Shown here: piece after piece, positions 49,271 through 56,789 of the stretch
Numbering within the stretch: the first letter of the stretch is position 1
How the letters are laid out: every line of letters begins with the position of its first letter
DNA from: an uncultured Clostridia bacterium
Lineage (GTDB): Bacteria; Bacillota; Clostridia; Christensenellales; Borkfalkiaceae
DNA: 64,000 bases
NCBI GenBank assembly: GCA_934271265.1
Contig: CAKQRE010000036.1
Span: 1-64,000, forward strand
Reading direction: 5' to 3'
The notes under the pieces: model-generated
The model's database searches: none
What the model was told of the DNA's origin: nothing
Seen by the model: only the letters and a program-made list of their open reading frames with translations
Made by a program: the position numbers and the translations under genes

Positions 49271-50652
49271 TGCGCGATCGCCGCCTCAAGATCGCTCTTG
49301 AACGATCCGATAAAATACGTAACGGAATTATTCTTGGAGAAATCGCTGATATTCTTCATAAAGTTCTGTACGGCGTTCTGGATACCGAACATTTTCGAAG
49401 GATCGAATTTCACGAAATAATCGGTACAGATCTTCTTGTCTTCGGAAACGAGCCATGCGTCGAGATTCAGATTTTCAAGCCCCTTGCTCCACTGTTTTTC
49501 CTCCGCAAGGTCGATGCGGATGGACGGCGTGGCAAGCCCGTTGTTAATAAGAGCCATCTGACCTTCTTTGGAGATCATGTAACTTAAGAACTGCCATGCG
49601 AGATCGCGCTGCGTCGCGTCCGAATTCGAACTGATCCCCCAGCCCGCGAAACCGCAACCGATTTTTCCGTTTTCGCCGATCAGCGGGAACGGCAGAGCGT
49701 CGAATTTTCCCTTCACGGCAAGTTCCTCGTTCATTTTCGTCGGTCCGTAAGAGGAGAAGAAAAACGCGCATTTGCCCGCCTTGAAGTTATAGGCGGAAGT
49801 ATACGGCTTTACGATCCTTCCCTTTTTGGAAAGGGTGTTGACCATCGTAGCCATGTTCGTCATATTTTCCGAATCGACGACAATGTTTCCGTTTTCATCG
49901 AAAATATCCGCCCCGTAAGACTGCATGATCGGGTTATACACCGCTTCCCACTCGAAGCAGGGATCGAGCGCATAACAATCGGAATACCCGTCCGCTCTCG
50001 CCTGCGCGCTTGTAAGATAGGTATTCACGTCCTCAAGCAAAGAGTTAAGCTGATCCCACGTAAAGGAATTGTTGAATCTCCCGTCCGTTTCCGGATCGAT
50101 CCCCGCGGCTTTCAGAATATCCGTATTGTAATAGGTCACGACGGAATCCATCGAGCGTGGCACGATATATCGTTTTCCGTCGTATTCGCTCATCGAGAAG
50201 AAAGAGGAATAATAATCGGCGTCGAGATCGAGAACCCCTGCTTCTTTTGCCGCTTTATAGTATGGCTCGAGGCTCACGATACAATTTTTCGAGATGAGAT
50301 AATAATAGAATCCGGTATTGGCGTAAAAGAGATCGGGCGGATTACCGGACGCGATCGCAGCGTTGACCGAGGCGGCGTAACTGTTATCCGAAATGTCGCG
50401 ATAATCGAGTTTTACGGTCACTTTCGGGAATAATTCCTTAAACCCTTCCGCTAAGGCTTCCACGTATTTCGCTTCCAGCCCGCCGTCACCCGAAGGCACC
50501 ATAACGGAAAGCGTCGCTTCCGTATTTTTATCCACGTTCAGATTGACTGTGTAGTCGTCCGACGGTTTTTCGTTGATCTTCGGTTTGCATCCCCCGAAAA
50601 GAGAGAGGGAGAGCACCGCGGCGGAAACCGCCGCCAGAATTTTGTTCTTCAT
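49267..50652 (-). CDS. Extracellular sugar-binding lipoprotein (family 1)
   Basis: The 461-residue precursor has a lipoprotein signal (MKNKILAAVSAAVLSLSLFG-GC). The mature part shows SBP_bac_1 features: LSVMVPSGDGG, NPPDLFYANTGF, YIVPRSMDSVVTYYNTDILKAAGIDP and the C-terminal GWGISSNSD. It delivers oligosaccharide to the two permeases encoded downstream. GGAGG precedes the ATG. The cognate glycan, from the gene context, is probably a pectic fragment. Confidence 0.92.
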   Translation of the reverse strand: MKNKILAAVSAAVLSLSLFGGCKPKINEKPSDDYTVNLNVDKNTEATLSVMVPSGDGGLEAKYVEALAEGFKELFPKVTVKLDYRDISDNSYAASVNAAIASGNPPDLFYANTGFYYYLISKNCIVSLEPYYKAAKEAGVLDLDADYYSSFFSMSEYDGKRYIVPRSMDSVVTYYNTDILKAAGIDPETDGRFNNSFTWDQLNSLLEDVNTYLTSAQARADGYSDCYALDPCFEWEAVYNPIMQSYGADIFDENGNIVVDSENMTNMATMVNTLSKKGRIVKPYTSAYNFKAGKCAFFFSSYGPTKMNEELAVKGKFDALPFPLIGENGKIGCGFAGWGISSNSDATQRDLAWQFLSYMISKEGQMALINNGLATPSIRIDLAEEKQWSKGLENLNLDAWLVSEDKKICTDYFVKFDPSKMFGIQNAVQNFMKNISDFSKNNSVTYFIGSFKSDLEAAIAQ

Positions 50653-50727
50653 TTTCGTCCTCCTGTAATTTGGTTTATTCCTTATATAGGAAAAATCACG
50701 CCGACTAAATCGGGAAAATATTTTTCG

Positions 50728-52014
50728 TTAATTATCGATAGGATCGGAAGTTTTCGTAAAACTTGCCAGACGGTATCCCCGGCTGTCTTCCGCGAGAATA
50801 AATCCGTTTTTATGTTTTTCGTCCGCCGCGGCAAATATGTCGCCGCCGTTCACGTCGCAGGCGGTTTTGTTCCAAATGGTTTCCGCGTTGAGGTTTTCGT
50901 CGAACGTGTAATAATAATCCGCGCCCGCAACGCTCACGCCCTTCGGCAAAGCGACTTTCATATACCCCGTTTCGTCCGCGGGAATAACGATCCTGCCCAG
51001 CGGCGTTTTCCCGAAACATATTTCGTCCGCAAAAGCGAAGATTTCGGGAACCCCGAGGCATTGATTGTGTCCGTGCACAAGCCCCGGAACGATACAGATA
51101 TCCGCTTTTGCCGCCTGCGCCGTTCTCACGGCAGAATTCAGAGAAAAATGCGTATCGTTCTCGCTCGTTACCAGAAGCATAGGCGTGCGATTGAGCGAAA
51201 GCTGCGTTTCGTCGTCAAACCCGTATGCTTTGTTTGAGTTGATATATTCCGCAAACGGATTACTGCCGTATCTGTTGGCAAGCGTACCGTAAACAGGTAC
51301 GGAAAAGGCATATCTGTCATCGTAAGCCGTCGCAAGACAGGTCAGATATCCTCCGTAAGAAACGCCCGTTATCCCGACACGCGTCCCGTCCACGCAATCG
51401 AGCGAAGAAATATACGTCGTGCATGCAATAACCGCCGCTAAGGCATGATAGCTCCATTGCGAAGTAACGTCGTTTGCGTAGTCGGTAAAATGCGACTGTT
51501 CCGGACCGTGATTTTCGATGCTTTCTCTGTAATCGGCGTAGTTGCTGTTATGGATACTTGTCTGCAAAGTCGGCATCTTCCCTTCCGTATCCATCGCGAT
51601 TGCGGCATATCCCTTTTCCGCCCATGCGACAGCCCAGTCGTAAAACGCAGTACCCGTCGCGCCGTGCACCAGAACGACTGCCGGAACTTTGTTTTCCTTA
51701 CCTGCGTTTGCCGGCAACGCAACGTATGCGAAAGCGTATTCGTTTTCGAGCGTTTCGACAAATATCCCCTTTGCGGTTCCTTTGTCAAGTTCGTCGTAAG
51801 TTTTCGTTTTCCTCTCCGACCAGAGATACGACGGCAGATCGAGCACTCCGCCCGTATATAACTGACCGTCCGTTTTCACATTTGTTTTCGCCGTACGATA
51901 AGGAAATATATCCGTATCCTGTTTTTCGTTGCCGGAATTTTTTCCGCATGAGAAATGAAACGTGTTCATAATAGCCAGACAAACGATCCCTGTAATTTTC
52001 AATAGTTTTTTCAT
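50728..52014 (-). CDS. Lipoprotein alpha/beta-hydrolase (acetyl-esterase-like)
   Basis: The 428-residue precursor has a lipoprotein signal (IVCLAIMNTFHFSC, Cys23). It is an alpha/beta-hydrolase with oxyanion HGATG (117-121), nucleophile Ser219 in GVSYGG, an acid near NDTHF (about 284) and catalytic His near GLVHGHN (about 309). A C-terminal beta-domain (about 330-428) is present. Context suggests removal of acetyl or other ester groups from a plant polysaccharide before uptake. The start at 52014 precedes the charged MKKLLK region; a 7-codon extension is not needed. Confidence 0.85.
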   Translation of the reverse strand: MKKLLKITGIVCLAIMNTFHFSCGKNSGNEKQDTDIFPYRTAKTNVKTDGQLYTGGVLDLPSYLWSERKTKTYDELDKGTAKGIFVETLENEYAFAYVALPANAGKENKVPAVVLVHGATGTAFYDWAVAWAEKGYAAIAMDTEGKMPTLQTSIHNSNYADYRESIENHGPEQSHFTDYANDVTSQWSYHALAAVIACTTYISSLDCVDGTRVGITGVSYGGYLTCLATAYDDRYAFSVPVYGTLANRYGSNPFAEYINSNKAYGFDDETQLSLNRTPMLLVTSENDTHFSLNSAVRTAQAAKADICIVPGLVHGHNQCLGVPEIFAFADEICFGKTPLGRIVIPADETGYMKVALPKGVSVAGADYYYTFDENLNAETIWNKTACDVNGGDIFAAADEKHKNGFILAEDSRGYRLASFTKTSDPIDN

Positions 52015-52041
52015 CGGTTTTCTCTCGGAATCCACCGCGTT

Positions 52042-53283
52042 TTATTTCTTGAAATCGAAAATCGCGCTTAAGAGATTCATCGCGTAAAAACGATGAATAA
52101 AATCATTCGGATGGTTAATGTTATTCGCCCCGATCTCGTAATAATTCTTCTTTTCGAGCATGGGTCTCACGGCATGATACATGTCCACCAGGCAAACGTC
52201 CATCCACTTTTCGTTTTTCGCGTCTTCCGTCGAAAGTTTTTTCAGTTCGTTGACGAGCATTTCCTGCTCTTCGTCCGTCTTTGTTTCCGGATTGGACGGA
52301 AACGGCGCAATCAGAATGATCTGACATTCGCTGTTCACTGCTTTCGCGGCGGAAATCACCTTTTTCAGATTTCTGCGGTAAACGCCGCCTTCCACGTTCA
52401 CGTAAGTATCGTTCGTTCCGAAAGCGAGCACGAGGAGATCGGGCGCCTTAGCCGAGATCAGCGAGATCTGTTCTTCTTCCGCCGCCCAGACGGAATCCTT
52501 TCCGCCGACCGACGGATTCGAGAGTTCGACCGTCACGCCGCCGAGAATTTCGATGCCCTCTTTTAAAAGAGACGCATACGGCGGACATTGCGGGTCGTGA
52601 TTCCACTTTTCGGAAGAAGAACAACCTTCGGAAATACTGTCTCCGAAAACGGTCATTTTTATCGTTTCTTTTTTCGCGAGTTTCTGCGAAAGCCCGTAAA
52701 GCTCGTCGCCGAACGTTTTCACCGTCGTGCGGTCGACCGAGGCGGGATCGTAAGCGTAAGTCACATGAATGTAATTGCCCCAGATCAGGCTCGTTTCCGT
52801 GTAGATCACGCCGCCGATCATCTGGTATCCCGTTCCCGCATTTCCAAGGGGATACTGAGAGGGGACGTTGTTTCCCTTCGCCCATTCGTCGCGGAAAACG
52901 GGAATGGAACTGCCCTCGGGAAGGGTGATCGTGTCTCCGTTCACCACGTAGTCCACCCCCTCTTTATACTCCGTTTTCAGCGTTGCGTCCTTCACGGAAA
53001 TCACGCGGAGCGCGTCGTATAAAAGGTGACCTTCCGCCCTGCCGCCTTTGTCGACGATCATCAGTTGTTCGTTGTAAATTACGTTGCCCTGCCAGAAGGG
53101 AAGGATCCTCTGTTTTTCGGAATAATCGTACGAAATACCGTCGATATTCTCTTCGTAATAAGGAAGTTTCGTCGCGTCGAAACGATCGGAAACGGACTCT
53201 TTTCCACCGCCGTTTCCGCATGCCGCCGACGAAAGCGCGACTGCCGCCAGGCATACCATGCAAATACCTCTTTTCAGATTCAT
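52042..53283 (-). CDS. Lipoprotein SGNH/GDSL esterase
   Basis: The 413-residue precursor has a lipoprotein signal (CLAAVALSSA-AC, Cys22). The N-terminal beta-domain (about 50-200) precedes an SGNH domain with Ser216 in FGDSISEG, GTND at 289-292 and the C-terminal NHPNDFIHRF for Asp/His. It is like carbohydrate esterases of the CE2/CE20 type. It is the first gene of the long operon, 28 nt before the second esterase gene, and is preceded by a hairpin and AraC-linked control region. Confidence 0.87.
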   Translation of the reverse strand: MNLKRGICMVCLAAVALSSAACGNGGGKESVSDRFDATKLPYYEENIDGISYDYSEKQRILPFWQGNVIYNEQLMIVDKGGRAEGHLLYDALRVISVKDATLKTEYKEGVDYVVNGDTITLPEGSSIPVFRDEWAKGNNVPSQYPLGNAGTGYQMIGGVIYTETSLIWGNYIHVTYAYDPASVDRTTVKTFGDELYGLSQKLAKKETIKMTVFGDSISEGCSSSEKWNHDPQCPPYASLLKEGIEILGGVTVELSNPSVGGKDSVWAAEEEQISLISAKAPDLLVLAFGTNDTYVNVEGGVYRRNLKKVISAAKAVNSECQIILIAPFPSNPETKTDEEQEMLVNELKKLSTEDAKNEKWMDVCLVDMYHAVRPMLEKKNYYEIGANNINHPNDFIHRFYAMNLLSAIFDFKK

Positions 53284-53311
53284 AAACGTCTCCGTTCATC
53301 TTGGTTTTCCG

Positions 53312-53331
53312 GGGAAGAAGTCCTTCTTCCC
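53312..53331 (-). other. Perfect hairpin in the 5' untranslated region
   Basis: GGGAAGAAG and CTTCTTCCC pair fully around two bases, about 30 nt before the start codon of the first esterase gene. Possible role in mRNA stability. Confidence 0.45.
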
Positions 53332-53451
53332 GCCGCGCAGGCAGGCGAAAAAAACCTTTTCTCCCGATTCGGATTTATTTTATCATAAAATCGGAACAAA
53401 GAAAAGAGATTAAACACACATAATATTGTATAAATCGCACATTAATTACGT

Positions 53452-53488
53452 CATTCCGCTTGACGAATTTCACGGAATGTTATAAAAT
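53452..53488 (+). promoter_or_regulatory. Promoter and inverted repeat before the divergent AraC gene
   Basis: TTGACG (53460-53465) and TAAAAT (53483-53488) have a 17-nt spacer. CATTCCG (53452-53458) and CGGAATG (53473-53479) form an inverted repeat over the -35 box and spacer. Confidence 0.6.
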
Positions 53489-53519
53489 AAAACATGAAAT
53501 CGCAAAAAATGAGGATTTT

Positions 53520-54314
53520 ATGGCTGAGAAGGAACAATTTAAACTATTGCACAATTTAAACATTGCGATTGAGACCGCCGCTTATCTCGACGTTGGCAGA
53601 GAATGGGAGAAAATGGTGGAATCTTTTACCTATTATCGCCTGTATTACGTGCGTTCCGGCTCGGGAACGCTCACACTTACCAACAAGACGATCGAACTGG
53701 AAGAGGGATATATGTATTTTATTCCCGCTTTTTCCGTACTCGGCGGAACGTGCAACGCCCTCGGGCATTATTTCATTCACATGATCCCGGACGCCACAAC
53801 GGCACATCTTCTGAAGATTCTTGCCGTAAAGGAAAAATGCCCGCTCGAAAAAACCATCGCCGATTATCTTTTCACCACGATCGCACAGAATTGCAAAAAA
53901 AACACATTGAGTTGTGCGTTTTCCGCAGACAGCGCGCTGAAATTTCTCCTTTCCCGTCTGATCGACGAAAACGCTTCCCTTTCGGCAAACGAGTTCGACG
54001 CCCAGCGTTTTCTGCCGGTACTCGAATATGTGGAAAGAAACATCACCGAAAAGATCCGCGTGAGCGACCTTGCGGAACTGATGTTTCTGGACGACGGATA
54101 TTTTTCCAATCTGTTCAAGGCGACGTTCGGCGTATCCGTAAAACAGTATATTATGGATAAAAAAATAGAGCGGGCGAAAGCCATGCTCATCGTTGACACC
54201 CCCACCCACACCGTGGCGGAAGCTCTTAATTTTTATGATACAGCGTCTTTTTCCAACTATTTCAAGAAGAAAACGGGGCTCACGCCGAAGGAATTCCGAT
54301 TCAAATCCGAATGA
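53520..54314 (+). CDS. AraC-family regulator of the glycan operon
   Basis: The 264-residue protein has an N-terminal cupin-like sensor (about 30-95, YYRLYYVRSGSGTLTLTNKT) and a C-terminal AraC DNA-binding domain (about 165-264: KIRVSDLAELMFLDDGYFSNLFK and TVAEALNFYDTASFSNYFKKKTG). GAGG lies 5 nt before the ATG at 53520. It is divergent from the 22.5-kb esterase/transport/surface operon and is its likely activator. A strong terminator follows. Confidence 0.9.
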   Translation: MAEKEQFKLLHNLNIAIETAAYLDVGREWEKMVESFTYYRLYYVRSGSGTLTLTNKTIELEEGYMYFIPAFSVLGGTCNALGHYFIHMIPDATTAHLLKILAVKEKCPLEKTIADYLFTTIAQNCKKNTLSCAFSADSALKFLLSRLIDENASLSANEFDAQRFLPVLEYVERNITEKIRVSDLAELMFLDDGYFSNLFKATFGVSVKQYIMDKKIERAKAMLIVDTPTHTVAEALNFYDTASFSNYFKKKTGLTPKEFRFKSE

Positions 54315-54347
54315 TATCCTCGCAATCGGTTTGCCATTACAGGGAAA

Positions 54348-54381
54348 GCCGCTCCGACAGAAGTATGCTTGCCGGAGCGGC
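54348..54381 (+). terminator. Terminator after the AraC gene
   Basis: GCCGCTCCG and CGGAGCGGC form a 9-bp stem followed by ATTATTATT. The rest of 54382-54565 holds nothing recognisable. Confidence 0.7.
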
Positions 54382-54565
54382 ATTATTATTCGTTATCTAC
54401 GTTTAAAAACACAAAAATGTTATCAATTCCGCCATTCTCATTCTGAACCATATCAGCAAACTCACTGCAAATACGGATTTGAGCCTCTATACTTTGCTCG
54501 TTCTGACTTTGAGAACCGAACCGAGCGTATATTATTCCGTTTCCCATTTTCCTCCGAGAAGAAAT

Positions 54566-55924
54566 TTACTCGCTTATCGGCACAAACGTTTTCATGAATC
54601 TTTTTAACAAGAATGCGCAAAAATACGGGAACGTATATATCTTCTCGCTGTAGCCGATATTATTCGCCGACAATTTGAAACCATATGCGATATCGGGATA
54701 TTTTTCCGAAGAAATCAGCGTTCTTAAGGATTTGGAGCGACCGCCTTTTGCTTTTACTTCTACCGGTATCAGATTGTCTGCCGAACGGATGAAAAAGTCT
54801 TCTTCAAGCGTGGCGTTCTCTTTTTTGTAATAGTAAAGTTTATAACCAGATTTAACCAATGCTTCGCCGACAATATTTTCGTACAGCGCGCCTTTATATA
54901 CTCCGAGATTTTTATTCGCACGCAAATCTTCTTGCGATTCTTCGTCCAGTAGAGAAACGAGTAAACCTGTATCGCAGAAATACAATTTAAATTTGTCGGT
55001 GTCGCAATTTCCCGAAAGCGGCAATTCAACATCGCTTAAACAGTAGCAGACGTTGACGATACCGGCATCTACAAGCCATTCTGCGCAACCGCGATAATCA
55101 CGGAATCTTGCATCTTTATCGATTTTTGAAATCTGAAACTTTTTGTTCTCTTTGGCAAGTTGAGATGCAATACTGTTGAAAACGTTCAGTATTCTTGTCT
55201 GGTCAACGCCTTGAGCGTATTTTCTTATATCTTCCTTGTAATCGGCTATAAGTTGATGTTGCGTGTCGAGTGAACCCTCAAACGTTCCTTTTTCGATATA
55301 ATCTTTCACAACGGCAGGCATACCGCCGAGAACCACATAATCGAGAAAAATTCCGTGATAAACAGACATTTCGAGTTCGTTAAACGGGGTAAATGTTTTC
55401 ATATGCGAAAGCATATCTTCTACGGTATCGTCATTGTAGCCCTTTGCCCACAAAAACTCTTCAAAATCCATAGAATACATCTCATAGTCGGTCTTGTATC
55501 CCACGCTGTTGCTCTCGATTTTTTTGTAATTTACTCCAAGCATAGAGCCGCTGCAAATCACGTCGAACCGCCCGTCTTCCTTAAAAAACTTCAAAGACGT
55601 AGCAATATCCGGAAACTCGGTTATTTCATCGAAAAAAATCAATGTTTTGCCGTCTATAAACTTTTTGGAAGGATCTAACAACGAAATGTTTTTTACAATC
55701 GCCGAAGCGGTATATCCGTCCACGGTGATTTTTTTATACTTTTCGTCTTTTACGAAGTTGATTTCAATAAAACTTTCATAGCCCGCAATTTTTGCAAAAT
55801 GCCTGATGGATTCCGTTTTTCCTATTTGGCGGCATCCCTTTACTATTAAAGGCTTTCTGTTTTCATCTCCTTTCCACTTCAAAAGGAAATCGTCTATTTT
55901 TCGTTTTAAGTAGGTCGTTTCCAT
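54566..55924 (-). CDS. AAA_14/DUF4143 family ATPase
   Basis: The 452-residue protein has the two-part layout of this family: an N-terminal AAA ATPase with Walker A KGCRQIGKTES (29-39) and Walker B TLIFFDEI, then a C-terminal DUF4143 domain (about 200-440) with FKLYFCDTGLL and NLIPVEVKAKGGRSKSL, which resembles a PD-(D/E)XK nuclease-like core. The biological role of the family is unclear. GGGAGG precedes the ATG. The promoter is consensus and preceded by two 14-bp direct repeats. Confidence 0.87.
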   Translation of the reverse strand: METTYLKRKIDDFLLKWKGDENRKPLIVKGCRQIGKTESIRHFAKIAGYESFIEINFVKDEKYKKITVDGYTASAIVKNISLLDPSKKFIDGKTLIFFDEITEFPDIATSLKFFKEDGRFDVICSGSMLGVNYKKIESNSVGYKTDYEMYSMDFEEFLWAKGYNDDTVEDMLSHMKTFTPFNELEMSVYHGIFLDYVVLGGMPAVVKDYIEKGTFEGSLDTQHQLIADYKEDIRKYAQGVDQTRILNVFNSIASQLAKENKKFQISKIDKDARFRDYRGCAEWLVDAGIVNVCYCLSDVELPLSGNCDTDKFKLYFCDTGLLVSLLDEESQEDLRANKNLGVYKGALYENIVGEALVKSGYKLYYYKKENATLEEDFFIRSADNLIPVEVKAKGGRSKSLRTLISSEKYPDIAYGFKLSANNIGYSEKIYTFPYFCAFLLKRFMKTFVPISE

Positions 55925-55950
55925 AAAACCCTCCCGATACTTTTGCAGAT

Positions 55951-55979
55951 ATTATATCAAATAAAAAAGCCAAAGTCAA
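55951..55979 (-). promoter_or_regulatory. Promoter of the DUF4143 ATPase gene
   Basis: TTGACT (55974-55979), a 17-nt spacer and TATAAT (55951-55956) on the minus strand. Confidence 0.8.
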
Positions 55980-55987
55980 GCCTTATA

Positions 55988-56033
55988 CACGTTTTAATAG
56001 CCAATAAGTAAATTTATTTCACGTTTTAATAGC
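55988..56033. promoter_or_regulatory. Two 14-bp direct repeats upstream of the -35 box
   Basis: CACGTTTTAATAGC occurs at 55988-56001 and 56020-56033, 32 bp apart (about three helix turns), with a degenerate third trace (CACGTTTTTC) near 56053. They sit directly upstream of the ATPase promoter and look like tandem sites for an activator. Confidence 0.5.
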
Positions 56034-56118
56034 GAATTTCGGCTTTGATCTACACGTTTTTCAATCCGCTTAATTTTTATGGTAAATTAGCCGCAAAAAT
56101 TCAACAGATTACGATACA

Positions 56119-56160
56119 GCCGTTCGGTCATTCGTGTAGTACCGAGCGGCTTTTTGTTTT
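56119..56160 (+). terminator. Plus-strand terminator without an obvious gene
   Basis: GCCGTTCGGT and ACCGAGCGGC form a 10-bp stem with one G.T pair, followed by TTTTTGTTTTG. No convincing plus-strand gene precedes it (55925-56118), so it may end a small RNA or be a relic. Confidence 0.6.
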
Positions 56161-56240
56161 GTCGTGGTTTTTGTTCGATTTGTATGGATTGGTTATGATA
56201 TATATTCGAAAGTTCACAACTATAAGTCTAATTATACATA

Positions 56241-56264
56241 AAAAAAGACGCTTTTCACAGCGTC
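56241..56264 (-). terminator. Second terminator behind ssrA
   Basis: GACGCT and AGCGTC (minus strand) pair around GTGAAA and are followed by T7. It lies in tandem after the first ssrA terminator. Confidence 0.6.
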
Positions 56265-56274
56265 CCTCTCTTTG

Positions 56275-56328
56275 GTAAAATAAAAACTATCCGAATACCG
56301 CTTTTTGATACAGCAGTGTTCGGATAGT
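56275..56328 (-). terminator. Terminator of tmRNA
   Basis: ACTATCCGAA and TTCGGATAGT form a 10-bp stem, followed on the minus strand by TTTTATTTT. It begins a few nt after the tmRNA CCA end. Confidence 0.85.
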
Positions 56329-56335
56329 CCTTTCT

Positions 56336-56696
56336 TGGTGGACGTGAGGAGAGTCGAACTCCTGTGTTGAACGCAAATCGAAGGGATTTCTACATACTTA
56401 GCTTGAACTTTTTATCTCCTGAAAGCACAATCTGCAAGCCGACAATACTTTCCGTACGTATACTAAGTGCCGAAGGGGCGCCGCAACGAAAACGCCCGAA
56501 CCGTAGCCCGTCTGAAATGATGCCGCACACGCGAACCGACGGGAAAACCCGCGGGCGACACCGCCGCTAATTAAGCAGCGAAAGCAAGACTATTGTTGTC
56601 TGCAGATAAATTTAGATTTGCCGTTTTTATCGTAGCACGGCGCTACGGTATGCTTATGCCCTCCCCTTTCCGCTCAGTCGAATCCGGAACACGCCC
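56336..56696 (-). ncRNA. ssrA: Transfer-messenger RNA
   Basis: The 361-nt tmRNA rescues stalled ribosomes together with SmpB. The 5' end GGGCGTGTTCCGGATTCGAC and 3' end GGAGTTCGACTCTCCTCACG plus TCCACCA make the tRNA-like part (acceptor GGGCGTG with CACGTCC). The tag frame runs 56603 to 56571 and encodes ADNNSLAFAA-stop, a variant of the usual ANDENYALAA-type tag that keeps the terminal Ala-Ala. Pseudoknot-like GC pairs flank the tag. The gene follows smpB and yfhO on the same strand. Confidence 0.96.
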
Positions 56697-56789
56697 GAAA
56701 TTCGCCGTTTAAAAGGCGAGATATATTGTTTGAGTAAGAAATTTTCTTTCACCCGCACCCGAAGAAAAAACCGCTTTTACGGCAATCTG

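Noticed and set aside
56045..56278. 77-codon plus-strand frame before ssrA
   Set aside because: It starts at a TTG without a ribosome-binding site and runs through a strong terminator hairpin; no conserved sequence.
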